Shown here in pieces: positions 1 through 7,309 of a DNA stretch of 64,000 nt. The stretch spans positions 62,001 through 126,000 of the forward strand of contig CAJURY010000001.1 in NCBI GenBank assembly GCA_910589155.1, written 5' to 3'. Each line of letters starts with the position of its first letter. The first letter of the stretch is position 1. Source of the stretch: an uncultured Oscillospiraceae bacterium. Lineage in GTDB: Bacteria > Bacillota > Clostridia > Oscillospirales > Oscillospiraceae. The notes beneath the pieces are model-generated. The model saw nothing but the letters and a program-made list of their open reading frames with translations, searched no databases and was not told the origin of the DNA. The position numbers and the translations under genes are program-made.

Positions 1-1
1 C

Positions 2-937
2 GTGCTGGGACTGGACACCACAAAGCCTCTGGACGAACAGATTTGCCAGACGGACGAAAACGGGCAGGAGATTACCTGGCAGCAGTTCTTCCTGAAAAAC
101 GCTCTGGATTACTGGGCCTATTGCAGATCCATGGCGCGGGAAGCGGAAAAAGCCGGCATGACCCTGGACGAGACCACGCAGGCGCAGCTCGACAGCCTGG
201 AGGAGGATTTTGAGGCCAACGCCCAGCAGAATAATTTTGCTTCCGCAGACGAAATGCTGGCGGTGGATTTCGGCAAAGGCGCCAGTATGGAAAACTACAA
301 AAGCTACGCCTACAACTATTTTATGGGCAACACCTATTTTGAATCGAAGCTCAACGAGTATTCCCGCACGGCTGAGGATGTAGAAGCCTATTACGACGCC
401 CACACGGAGGATTTTGCGGCGCAGAACTGTGAAAAGAATGATATGCCTGCTACCATTGATGTGCGGCATATTCTCATCAAGCCCGCCACCAGCGGCACAG
501 ATGAGAGCGGCAAGGCAATTTCCACCGACGAGGACTGGGCTGCGGCGGAAAAGAAGGCCAACGAGGTTTACCAGCAGTGGAAGGACGGCGAGGCCACGGA
601 AGAAAGCTTTGACAAGCTGGCGAGTGAGTATAATGCGGATGGCAGCAGCTTGTATACCGACGTTACCCCGGGCAGAATGGTGGCTGAGTTTAACGATTGG
701 TGCTTTGACGCTGCGCGCAAGACCGGCGACAATGGAATTGTCAAAACGCAGTTTGGTTATCACATTATGTATTTTGTATCTGCAAGCGAGAAAACCTACT
801 GGTACGCCATGGCCGAGCAAATGCTCATGGAGGATCAGGCCAATGAGCTTTCTACCTCTATCCTGGAAGCCAACCCCTATGAGGTGAACTATCTTGCCAT
901 TCAAATTGGCGAGGTGGAACCTGCCAGCGCATCTTGA
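2..937 (+). CDS. Parvulin-type peptidylprolyl isomerase, 5' partial
   Basis: The frame is open at the left edge, so the true start lies outside the window and the GTG at position 2 is coincidental. The N-terminal two thirds is helical and Glu/Ala-rich, like the SurA-type chaperone arm. A PpiC/rotamase domain spans about residues 152-260, with VRHILIK at its start and the FGYHIMYFV motif at its end. Proteins of this family fold secreted proteins at the outer face of the membrane; the missing 5' part should carry the anchor. It resembles the full-length foldase at 9937-11514, in the same window on the other strand, so the two are probably paralogues. A strong terminator follows immediately, making it the last gene of its transcript. 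Confidence 0.85.
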   Translation: MLGLDTTKPLDEQICQTDENGQEITWQQFFLKNALDYWAYCRSMAREAEKAGMTLDETTQAQLDSLEEDFEANAQQNNFASADEMLAVDFGKGASMENYKSYAYNYFMGNTYFESKLNEYSRTAEDVEAYYDAHTEDFAAQNCEKNDMPATIDVRHILIKPATSGTDESGKAISTDEDWAAAEKKANEVYQQWKDGEATEESFDKLASEYNADGSSLYTDVTPGRMVAEFNDWCFDAARKTGDNGIVKTQFGYHIMYFVSASEKTYWYAMAEQMLMEDQANELSTSILEANPYEVNYLAIQIGEVEPASAS

Positions 938-944
938 TAAAAGT

Positions 945-980
945 TCCCTCCAACGTAAAACTGCGTTGGAGGGATTTTTT
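945..980 (+). terminator. Rho-independent terminator after the parvulin gene
   Basis: The 10-bp perfect stem CCCTCCAACG (946-955) pairs with CGTTGGAGGG (964-973) and is followed by A and six T residues. It ends the transcript of the upstream foldase gene. Confidence 0.9.
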
Positions 981-1011
981 GGCTTTCGGCAAAATTTTTT
1001 ATATTTTCGTA

Positions 1012-1040
1012 TTGACAATGTAACATTGTTATGATAACAT
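1012..1040 (+). promoter_or_regulatory. Sigma-A-type promoter of the regulator-bactofilin operon
   Basis: TTGACA (1012-1017) and TAACAT (1035-1040) are separated by 17 bp. The first of three palindromes sits in the spacer, the position where MerR-type regulators usually bind. Confidence 0.6.
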
Positions 1041-1098
1041 GTAGCCATAACAGTGTTACGGAAGGGAAGCTAGCGCCTTGTGTCGTAACAATGTTACG
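1021..1098. promoter_or_regulatory. Three operator-like palindromes TAACA-N-TGTTA
   Basis: Three copies of the same 11-bp palindrome lie at 1021-1031, 1048-1058 and 1086-1096, differing only at the central base (T, G, A). The third extends to a 15-bp perfect palindrome, CGTAACAATGTTACG (1084-1098). Start-to-start spacing is 27 and 38 bp. They cover the promoter spacer and the leader up to the ribosome site of the MerR-like gene. The inference is autoregulation by that gene's product; the binding protein is not shown by sequence alone. Confidence 0.65.
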
Positions 1099-1123
1099 AT
1101 AAGAAAGGAGGAACCGGCGACGA

Positions 1124-1513
1124 ATGGAAGAAGAACTGATTTCCAAAAAGGAGCTTTTGCAAAAATACGGCATTTCCTATGGCGCGTTGTACCGCTGGAA
1201 ACGCATGGGTCTCATTCCAGAAGAATGGTTTATTCGCAAGGCGACGCCTACTGGTCAGGAAACGTTTTTTCGACGGGATCAAGTTTGCTCCAGAGTGAAG
1301 CTGATTTTGGAACGCAAGGAAGGCGTTTCCTTAGATGATCTGGCGGGGGAATTGAAGGAAAAGCAGCAGGAGAAAAAAACAATCCGCCAGCTCGTTGTGT
1401 CGACGCGTTATCAGACGGTACGCTATTCCATCCGGGATTTGAAAGCTTTGAAAATCCTGGACGGCGATCAGGAAATGGATTTATTGGACTATATGAAGGA
1501 GGTTATATTATGA
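1124..1513 (+). CDS. yhbD: YhbD-like MerR-type regulator (DUF4004 family)
   Basis: This 129-residue protein has an N-terminal winged-helix-like segment (about residues 8-45: KKELLQKYGISYGALYRWKR, then a basic region around FIRKATPTGQETFFRR), a short helical linker and a C-terminal helix. It resembles B. subtilis YhbD, which precedes the bactofilin genes yhbE/yhbF. The same order is seen here: its stop overlaps the start of a bactofilin gene by ATGA. AAGGAGG at 1104-1110 supports ATG 1124. Three palindromes precede it, so autoregulation is likely. Residues 105-129 (RDLKALKILDGDQEMDLLDY) may contact the partner protein; that is a guess. The family assignment is from recall of motif and gene order. 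Confidence 0.72.
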   Translation: MEEELISKKELLQKYGISYGALYRWKRMGLIPEEWFIRKATPTGQETFFRRDQVCSRVKLILERKEGVSLDDLAGELKEKQQEKKTIRQLVVSTRYQTVRYSIRDLKALKILDGDQEMDLLDYMKEVIL

Positions 1514-2346
1514 GCGGTAAAATTAATTTGAACATCGATATGGCAAGTACGATGCCCGGCGGGGATTATGGCAAGGTTATGATTGACGGCGCGGGCAAAA
1601 TCGAAGGGGATCTGCGTTGTGAGCGGCTTTGCTGTGACGGCGGCGCCAGCATTGAAGGAAGCGTGGAATGCCTGGGCGAGGTGGAAAGCAGCGGTATGCT
1701 GAAAATTGTGGGCAATCTGCAATGCGAAGCCCTGGAAAGCGACGGAGCAATTACAATCGAAGGAGACATGCAGAGCGAATCCCTTGAAATCAATGGCCGC
1801 GGCCGGATTGCCGGCGCTGTGCATACTGGCGATACGGAAGTAAACGGCAAGCTGAGCGTCAAAGGGGCCTTTTTTTGTAAGGATCTGGAAGTCAACGGGT
1901 CTGCGGATTTTGCCGCCGGCGTGCATGGGGAAAAGGTGGAGCTGTCCGGCTCCTGCAAGGTAGAAGGCGATTTGGAAGCGGACGAGGTAGAAATTACAGG
2001 CTCTGTGGATATTTCGGGGCTTTTGAACGGCGAAAAGATTTTGATTGACGCGGACAGCAGAGCTAAAATCGGGGACATCGGCGGCAGCGAGATTAAAGTT
2101 CTGCACAGCGGACATAAAATGGTAGTTTCCTTGCTTGGAGGCCGGAGGGCTGGCGGAGAACGCAGCCGGGGTCTTACCGTAAATTCCATTGAAGGCGACG
2201 TGGTGGAAGTGGTAAACACCACGGCGAAGGTTATAAGGGGCAGAAACATCACCATTGGCCATGGGTGCCGGATTGACTGCGTAGAGTATTCCGGGCAGTT
2301 TACTGCGGCGGAAGGCACGGTGACGCAGGCAGTGAAGGTGGAATAA
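1510..2346 (+). CDS. Bactofilin-family polymer-forming protein
   Basis: The 278-residue protein consists of degenerate short repeats of the type G-x-I/L-x-G-D/N-L/M-x-x-E-x-L-x-x-x-G (for example IEGDLRCERL, IVGNLQCEAL, IEGDMQSESL, VEGDLEADEV). These form the right-handed beta-helix of bactofilins, cytoskeletal proteins that self-assemble into filaments in the cytoplasm or on the membrane. It is longer than single-domain bactofilins because the repeat region is extended, and it closes with a less regular tail (about residues 195-278). It lacks a membrane segment. Translation is coupled to the upstream YhbD-like gene by an ATGA overlap, matching the yhbD-yhbE-yhbF arrangement in Bacillus. The role here is unknown; roles in cell shape, sporulation or motility are known for relatives. 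Confidence 0.8.
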   Translation: MSGKINLNIDMASTMPGGDYGKVMIDGAGKIEGDLRCERLCCDGGASIEGSVECLGEVESSGMLKIVGNLQCEALESDGAITIEGDMQSESLEINGRGRIAGAVHTGDTEVNGKLSVKGAFFCKDLEVNGSADFAAGVHGEKVELSGSCKVEGDLEADEVEITGSVDISGLLNGEKILIDADSRAKIGDIGGSEIKVLHSGHKMVVSLLGGRRAGGERSRGLTVNSIEGDVVEVVNTTAKVIRGRNITIGHGCRIDCVEYSGQFTAAEGTVTQAVKVE

Positions 2347-2394
2347 TGGAACCATTTTCCTAAGAAGCGCATAGAATGGGCAGAGGTGATGGCA

Positions 2395-2850
2395 ATGAAA
2401 ATTTGTGACTGCCTGCATCACACGCCGCCCTGCGCGGTAGCGCTGGTGCGTGGCGATAAAGCCCATGGAGGACTTTGCGGAGAAGTACGATTTTATCCAG
2501 TGGGCAGAGGTACGCTGGTAGAAGCGGAAATTTCCGGTTTGCCTATGGAATGCAGCTTTTTTGCTCTGCACATTCATGAGGGTCGCTGCTGCACGGGAGA
2601 GGAAGCGGATCCTTTCCAGGATGCGGGCGCGCACTGGAATCTTTTGGGGACGGAGCATCCCATGCATACCGGGGATCTGCCCGCCCTGCTTGGAAACAGC
2701 GGCTATGCCTGGGGCGCGGCATATACAGAACGGTTTTGCCCTGCGCAGGCCAGAGGACGTACTGTCATTGTCCACGCGCTGCCGGATGATTATAAAACCC
2801 AGCCCTCCGGTGGAGCGGGAGAGAAAATTGGCTGCGGCGTGATTCGCTGA
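2395..2850 (+). CDS. Cytoplasmic Cu/Zn superoxide dismutase-like protein
   Basis: The sequence carries the full set of Cu/Zn-SOD ligands: HIH, GAHWN, EHPMHTGD and VIVHALPDDYKTQP, which align with Cu ligands His46/48/63/120 and Zn ligands His63/71/80/Asp83 of eukaryotic SOD1. The two disulphide cysteines also have candidates (RCC and GCGVI). The arginine that guides superoxide (SOD1 Arg143) is replaced by Lys in the motif GGAGEKIGCGVI. There is no signal peptide or lipobox, unlike most bacterial SodC, so a cytoplasmic location is predicted. Possible starts are GTG 2386, ATG 2389 and ATG 2395; AGAGGTG at 2382-2388 fits ATG 2395 best. Activity is not assured given the Lys. Confidence 0.8.
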   Translation: MKICDCLHHTPPCAVALVRGDKAHGGLCGEVRFYPVGRGTLVEAEISGLPMECSFFALHIHEGRCCTGEEADPFQDAGAHWNLLGTEHPMHTGDLPALLGNSGYAWGAAYTERFCPAQARGRTVIVHALPDDYKTQPSGGAGEKIGCGVIR

Positions 2851-2870
2851 GCAAAAATCGCATCAAAAAT

Positions 2871-2908
2871 TGTCCCCCGGTTGTACGGATACGTGCAATC
2901 GGGGGACA
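2871..2908 (+). terminator. Strong hairpin between the SOD-like and amidase genes
   Basis: TGTCCCCCGGTTG (2871-2883) pairs with CAATCGGGGGACA (2896-2908): 13 bp with one G-U pair and a 12-nt loop. Only three T residues follow, so it may be a weak terminator, a processing site or an attenuator for the amidase gene. Confidence 0.5.
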
Positions 2909-2950
2909 GTTTGCGCCGAATTATGGAAACAAAAAATGAAGGAGGACAAC

Positions 2951-3586
2951 ATGAAAACAATTTTAGCAGACGGCGCAAACTACAAAGCAGGCAGACAGGA
3001 GCCTGTTTCGTATCTGGTCATGCATTTTTCCGGAAACAACGGAGATACGGCGGAAAGCAACGGGAATTTTTTTAAGAACAACAAAGTGCAAGCTTCCGCG
3101 CATTATTTTGTGGATGAAAATGAAATCATCGTTTCCGTGCCGGAAACGGACACCGCATGGCACTGCGGCGATAGCGGCTACCGGCATCCCACATGCAGAA
3201 ACGCCAATTCCATAGGGATTGCGCTTTGCTCTAGAGAAGATATAGAGGGAAACTATTATTTTTGCAAAGAAACTGTTCAACGGGCGGAAACCCTCGTTCG
3301 GTTGCTGATGAATAAGTATGGCATAAAATCAGAGCGCGTGCTGCGCCATTACGACGTCACTGGAAAAAAGTGCCCTGCGCCCTTTGTGGAAAATCCGGCT
3401 GCGTGGAATGCATTTTTGCAGAGCTTGCAGCCGGATTTGGGGGAGGTCGGCGGCTGGGCGCAAGAGGTCTGCCATTGGGCTTCAGCCAAGGAACTGTTTG
3501 CTGGCACAGAAAAGTGGAAAGACCCCACGACACGAAAAGCAGTTGCAGCTACCTTATACCGTTTTGCGGTACAACTGGAAAAATAG
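2951..3586 (+). CDS. N-acetylmuramoyl-L-alanine amidase (Amidase_2)
   Basis: This 211-residue enzyme would cut the bond between muramic acid and L-alanine in peptidoglycan. The zinc triad is visible: His25 (VMHFSGN), His133 (LRHYDVTGKKCP) and Cys141. It is of the T7-lysozyme/XlyA type common in phages and in Firmicutes cell-wall genes. The last 45 residues (WAQEVCHWA...LFAGT...WKDPTTRKAVAATLYRF) look like a single partial SLH or related wall-targeting repeat. No signal peptide is seen, so export may depend on lysis or sporulation. ATG 2951 is chosen because AAGGAGGA lies at 2939-2946. Neighbouring leftward genes also handle peptidoglycan. Confidence 0.85.
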   Translation: MKTILADGANYKAGRQEPVSYLVMHFSGNNGDTAESNGNFFKNNKVQASAHYFVDENEIIVSVPETDTAWHCGDSGYRHPTCRNANSIGIALCSREDIEGNYYFCKETVQRAETLVRLLMNKYGIKSERVLRHYDVTGKKCPAPFVENPAAWNAFLQSLQPDLGEVGGWAQEVCHWASAKELFAGTEKWKDPTTRKAVAATLYRFAVQLEK

Positions 3587-3602
3587 AAATTACATGAATG
3601 CT

Positions 3603-4172
3603 TCAGGCTCCCGGCGCGGCGGACGCTGCGCTGGGCGTTCTTTTTTTATGGGTGCCGTCTTTTGTGGTTGCGGCGTACAGTTTGGCAAGATGCTGCCAGG
3701 TGGCGCGGTCTACGTTGCCGGTGGTTGGCAATGCGCTGAGCTGCTGAAAATAACGGACAGAACCAACGGTAGGCGAGTCCATCACGCCGTTGATGGGCGG
3801 GGTTGGGAAGGCTTTATCGTCCTGGCTCAGAACGGACAGCATGGATTGGATTAGGTAGACATGATCGTTCACCTCTCCGGCGAGGATGATTTGTCCCGGC
3901 TCCAGAAGAATGAAGGCGGGTTCTGGAGGCCCCTGTGCGATAGACGCATGATAAAACGCTTCGGAAAGTCGCTCCCAGGTCGCATTGTTCATCACGCCGG
4001 TGACGGGCAGACGATAGTGCCTTTGAAATGCAGATACAGCCGCTGTGGTTTCCGGGCCGAAAATGCCGTCTGGGATTAGCGCGACTAAATTGGGATTGCC
4101 CATGGCAACCACTCGCAGCATGTTTTGCAGACTTAAAATGGGTCTTGTAATATATTCTTCACGAGGTCTCAT
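3603..4172 (-). CDS. Protein with two peptidoglycan-binding (PG_binding_1) domains
   Basis: The 189-residue protein has two PG_binding_1 repeats. The first is at about residues 14-70 (IPDGIFGPETTAAVSAFQRHYRLPVTG) and the second at about 97-165 (INGVMDSPTVGSVRYFQQLSALPTTG). The C-terminal 20 residues are basic and Ala/Pro-rich. There is no catalytic domain or signal peptide. Its start overlaps the stop of the SpoIID-like gene by ATGA, so the two are translationally coupled and probably act together on spore or cell-wall peptidoglycan. It is similar to the binding repeats of its upstream neighbour, which suggests it arose by splitting or duplication. Confidence 0.82.
   Translation of the reverse strand: MRPREEYITRPILSLQNMLRVVAMGNPNLVALIPDGIFGPETTAAVSAFQRHYRLPVTGVMNNATWERLSEAFYHASIAQGPPEPAFILLEPGQIILAGEVNDHVYLIQSMLSVLSQDDKAFPTPPINGVMDSPTVGSVRYFQQLSALPTTGNVDRATWQHLAKLYAATTKDGTHKKRTPSAASAAPGA
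3612..3647 (+). terminator. Possible terminator of the amidase gene
   Basis: A GC-rich imperfect hairpin (GCGCGGC / GCTGCGC and an overlapping ACGC / GCGT pair) is followed by seven T residues at 3641-3647. It lies inside the 3' coding end of the convergent gene. Confidence 0.35.
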
Positions 4173-5446
4173 GACAAACCCTCCTGTCTGCCCGGATCTT
4201 TTGAACCGAGGGCAAGGTCTTTGCCGGGGAACTGGGTCAGGGTTGTCGTCTTGGAATACCGCTGATTGGCGCTGCCGCGCTGCGGACTGCCGCGACGGCT
4301 GCTGTTTTGCGGCGCGAAGGCCGGAGCGGCTGTTGCGCCGATCCCATATGGATTTCGTTCCCGGCTGTAATTGACCGCGTTGCGGATACCGCCTGTTTGA
4401 TCGGAAATTCTCTGCCAGGTTACGCTGTCCACGGCACCGGTTTCTGGCAATCCAAAATATCGCTGCGCTGCGATGACAGCATTTCGCGTGGCGGGACCAA
4501 AGATACCGTCAATTTGTATCTGTGGGATGGAAGATGTAAATTCCGCCATGACGGATAGCATATATTGCAGTTTACGGACGTAATCGCCAGTGCTGCCCTG
4601 TTGTAAGGCGCCAGGGTATTGCGCGGAAAGGGTGTAGTACTGCTGTCCTTGGGATTGCAGCTCGGATAGGGCGTTTACGCCAACATACAGCCGAACCAGC
4701 TCATACCAGGTAGCGGGGCCGACAATTCCATCCACCGGCAAGCCAAAAATCGACTGGAATTTCCGCACTGCTGCTTCCGTCTGGGGGCCAAAGATGCCGT
4801 CTACAGCCGGAAGCTTGGGAATGGCGGGATAATTTTGAGAAATACGGTTTAGCTCCCGCTGCAAGACGATTACAAACGGACCGGTGCTGCCCTGACGCAA
4901 AGGCGTGCCGGGGTAGGAGGTCGTAATGCCGCGAATGGGCGCGTTGCTGACCAGCTCAATATTGTCGCCATAATAGTTTCTGAGGATTTGCAAGGAATTA
5001 TAGCCTTGGGTCGCCAAATTTTGGGAACCCCACTGGCTGAGGCCTTCGCAGGTAACGGTAGTGCCGTTGCAGAATTTTGCGGCAAGGGGTTCTACAAACC
5101 CTTTGCGGCGAATGTAGGTATTGAAGGTTTCGTCAACGATTTGGTCGACATTTTGGAAAAAGTTTCGCCCGTTGACAAAAGCCTGATCATAGGCGGTGGA
5201 GTTGGTGATATCAAAGTCATAGCCCTGACTGCGATAAAACTCCGTGTATACGCGGTTTAAGGCGAAGGATGTAATGGCTAAAATATTAGCGCGAAGGGCG
5301 CTCTCATCCCAGGTGGGGTAGATTTCACTGGAGGCGACGTTTTTAATGTAATCCGTGAATGGGACGGTGACGTTGGCCGCATAGGAGTCGGGCGGCCCCA
5401 AATGCACGGTGATGTTTTCGGGAATGTAAGGCGTTACAGTAATCAT
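4169..5446 (-). CDS. SpoIID/LytB-like protein with two peptidoglycan-binding domains
   Basis: The start is ATG 5446, preceded by AGAGGTG, because the upstream in-frame extension overlaps the previous gene and has no ribosome site. Residues 1-170 resemble the SpoIID/LytB domain: YIKNVASSEIYPTW, the helical segment ALRANILAITSFALNR and the closing motif TCEGLSQWGSQNLATQG. SpoIID is a lytic transglycosylase for denuded glycan strands. Two PG_binding_1 repeats follow (about 205-280 and 300-370), each with DGIFGP and FGLP. The last 60 residues are Arg/Ser/Gln-rich and probably disordered. No signal peptide is present, suggesting action in or on the spore after mother-cell synthesis. Confidence 0.8.
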   Translation of the reverse strand: MITVTPYIPENITVHLGPPDSYAANVTVPFTDYIKNVASSEIYPTWDESALRANILAITSFALNRVYTEFYRSQGYDFDITNSTAYDQAFVNGRNFFQNVDQIVDETFNTYIRRKGFVEPLAAKFCNGTTVTCEGLSQWGSQNLATQGYNSLQILRNYYGDNIELVSNAPIRGITTSYPGTPLRQGSTGPFVIVLQRELNRISQNYPAIPKLPAVDGIFGPQTEAAVRKFQSIFGLPVDGIVGPATWYELVRLYVGVNALSELQSQGQQYYTLSAQYPGALQQGSTGDYVRKLQYMLSVMAEFTSSIPQIQIDGIFGPATRNAVIAAQRYFGLPETGAVDSVTWQRISDQTGGIRNAVNYSRERNPYGIGATAAPAFAPQNSSRRGSPQRGSANQRYSKTTTLTQFPGKDLALGSKDPGRQEGLS

Positions 5447-5456
5447 GGACGCACCT

Positions 5457-5837
5457 CTACAGGTTCTGGGGCGGGATGTTAAAGTCCTCGCTTTGGTTGA
5501 TTTTAGACGGGTATTCCTCCAAGGGTACGAACTCCAGGTTCTGCAACGTGACGACGCCTGCGAATACCTGCACGTTATTGACCTCAATTTGTTCAAAATC
5601 CGGCATTTGTCCCCGCAAAATAACAGAAGTAAAAGGATACCCTACAAAATTGGGATCTCTGCTGTCCGCAGCGTTGGGAACGGAGACGGCAATGGGTGTG
5701 ATTAAGCCGCTTTCGTCGGTGATGCGAACTGCAAGCAGGTTATTGTTTGTATCAGATACGGAAATAATTGCGCCTTTCAGGGGAAGCCGGGCGCGGGAGG
5801 TATAGGCGTGTACCTGAATATATCCGATGGCTGGCAT
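5457..5837 (-). CDS. Carboxypeptidase-regulatory-like (Ig-fold) protein
   Basis: This 126-residue protein begins with GYIQVHAYTSRARLPLKGAIISV, the pattern of a carboxypeptidase-regulatory or CNA-B-like beta-sandwich that carries a variable segment of an extracellular structure. It has no signal peptide or membrane segment. It starts at ATG 5837 behind GGAGGGG and ends 10 bp before the SpoIID-like gene, so the three leftward genes form one operon. The function is not known; context suggests a structural partner for the peptidoglycan-binding proteins, perhaps in spores. Confidence 0.65.
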   Translation of the reverse strand: MPAIGYIQVHAYTSRARLPLKGAIISVSDTNNNLLAVRITDESGLITPIAVSVPNAADSRDPNFVGYPFTSVILRGQMPDFEQIEVNNVQVFAGVVTLQNLEFVPLEEYPSKINQSEDFNIPPQNL

Positions 5838-5887
5838 AAAACCCCTCCTTTCAAAAGCTATCGTTATCTTATGCCGCGAGGAAGGAA

Positions 5888-5926
5888 AATGTGAAAAGTC
5901 CTCTGCCCGGGAAATGGACAGAGGAC
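5888..5926 (-). terminator. Terminator of the leftward 5937-6365 gene
   Basis: GTCCTCTG (5898-5905) pairs with CAGAGGAC (5919-5926). On the minus strand the stem is followed by CTTTTCACATTTTCC, a T-rich tail. Confidence 0.65.
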
Positions 5927-5936
5927 GCGGCGCTTT

Positions 5937-6365
5937 TTATAAGAAGGTTTTCATCTGGCGGATGTTATTGGTTTCCGTATCGATGAGCTTTTGCGCCAGG
6001 GTGCTGACGGCGGTATCTTGCTGGGGGAACTGGTGCATATCCTGTAAGCCGGAGATCATGCCCTTTGTGTTGCCTTGAATCATCATGGAAGCAATTTTGG
6101 AATCCGTATTGCCATAGGTGAGCTTCGCGCGGCTGACAAAGGAACTGAGGCTTCGCACCACCGGATCGGCGGCGGTGATCGGCCAGTTCCGCTGGGACAT
6201 GATTTTCTGCGCTTCCTGCTCAATGGCGTCGTATTCCTTTAATTGAGATTCCAATGCCTGCCGCAGGGCGGGACGCATGGAAATGTCCATAACGCTGCGA
6301 ATACCGCTTTGCCCCATTTGTGTGGTTTTCAGCATGTTTTCAAGAATTTCTTTGCTGTTTTTCAT
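5937..6365 (-). CDS. Helical protein of unknown function, ferritin-like pattern
   Basis: I do not recognise this 142-residue protein with certainty. It is entirely helical, with four predicted helices. The spacing of Glu residues (KEYDAIEQEAQKIM) and the segments MLKTTQMGQSGIRSVM and GMISGLQDMHQ recall DUF2383-type or other ferritin-like bundles, but no full metal-binding set is evident. ATG 6365 has AGGTGATGAA upstream. It has its own terminator and probably its own promoter. Sporulation-associated small helical proteins of this kind are common in Clostridia; that is an inference from neighbours only. Confidence 0.55.
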   Translation of the reverse strand: MKNSKEILENMLKTTQMGQSGIRSVMDISMRPALRQALESQLKEYDAIEQEAQKIMSQRNWPITAADPVVRSLSSFVSRAKLTYGNTDSKIASMMIQGNTKGMISGLQDMHQFPQQDTAVSTLAQKLIDTETNNIRQMKTFL

Positions 6366-6523
6366 ATTTCATCACCTGTTGCTAGTATGCCGGCAGGCTG
6401 AACTGTTATCCGTGAAAGTTTCTGCAAAATCTGTATGTTTTTGCCAGTAGTATGGACAGTGGAAAAGCAATGTGATATCATGTTTCCCACTGAGTCATAA
6501 TAAATTGAAAAGCTGGCGTTGCT

Positions 6524-7150
6524 ATGATAAACAAAAATGATTACCTTCAAAATCCCTGCCGCGCATCCTCCATACCATATTGGAAAGCAAGCAAAGTTTC
6601 TGTTCCGGATAACGTGACGATACTGCACCAGGAAGATTTTGACAAGATGGAATACGCACGATTTTTTGACGAGCCATACTTTCGCTTACGTCATAATCTG
6701 CAAGGCTTATCGCAGCCAGCGCTGCCGCAAGGCTATTCGCTTTGCAACGCTGCTTTGCGCGAATTTGCGGCCCATATCAATCGTTGTTACGACGAGATGG
6801 GCATAACCGAAGATGAATTGCAGAAATACGTCGTCCGATCAGTGTACAATTCTTCTTTGTGGCTGGCGGTGAAGGACAATCTAAGCGGCGACATCGTGGC
6901 AACCGGGATCGCCGAGATGGATCGGGAGATTGGCGAGGGCGTGCTGGAGTGGGTGCAGGTATCCAAAGCGCATCGAGGCTGCGGCCTGGGCGGCTACATT
7001 GTTATGGAATTGCTATGGCGCATGAAAGACGCAGCGCGTTTTGCTACCGTGTCTGGTCGGTGTAAGAATCCAACGAACCCGGAAGGTCTATACCGTAAAT
7101 GCGGATTTGCCGGCAGCGACGTGTGGCACATTTTGAGAAGGCGCGTTTGA
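6524..7150 (+). CDS. GNAT-family N-acetyltransferase
   Basis: The 208-residue protein has a GNAT fold in its second half. VQVSKAHRGCGLGGYIVMEL (about residues 146-165) is motif A, the acetyl-CoA pyrophosphate-binding loop R/Q-x-x-G-x-G/A. NPTNPEGLYRKCGF near the C-terminus is motif B. The first 100 residues are specific to the subgroup and probably bind the acceptor, which cannot be inferred. The ribosome site is weak (GCTGGCG before ATG 6524), so the start is uncertain. It stands alone between a divergent gene and asnB. Confidence 0.75.
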   Translation: MINKNDYLQNPCRASSIPYWKASKVSVPDNVTILHQEDFDKMEYARFFDEPYFRLRHNLQGLSQPALPQGYSLCNAALREFAAHINRCYDEMGITEDELQKYVVRSVYNSSLWLAVKDNLSGDIVATGIAEMDREIGEGVLEWVQVSKAHRGCGLGGYIVMELLWRMKDAARFATVSGRCKNPTNPEGLYRKCGFAGSDVWHILRRRV

Positions 7151-7231
7151 CAAGAAAGCGACTTGCCATCAATCCAGGCGCGAGGCTTCAGAAAATACAG
7201 ACGGTATTTCCCATGAATTTTCTGCCGATGG

Positions 7232-7269
7232 TTTGCTTTTTGTGAGGTAAGGGCACAAAAAGCAAATTT
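7232..7269 (+). terminator. Perfect 13-bp hairpin between the GNAT gene and asnB
   Basis: TTTGCTTTTTGTG (7232-7244) pairs exactly with CACAAAAAGCAAA (7254-7266) around a 9-nt loop, followed by TTTG. It may end the GNAT transcript or attenuate asnB, whose ribosome site is 28 bp further on. Confidence 0.5.
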
Positions 7270-7309
7270 GCTGCATAGACTACTGAGAAACGGAAGGAGT
7301 GTGATGCGC

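Noticed and set aside
1489..2775. Long open frame (428 codons) on the minus strand across the bactofilin and SOD-like genes
   Set aside because: The plus-strand genes have ribosome sites, coupled overlaps and known motifs; this frame crosses both genes and has none.
5447..5596. Longer start for the SpoIID-like gene at 5596
   Set aside because: The added residues overlap the preceding gene and are Arg/Ser-rich with no ribosome site.
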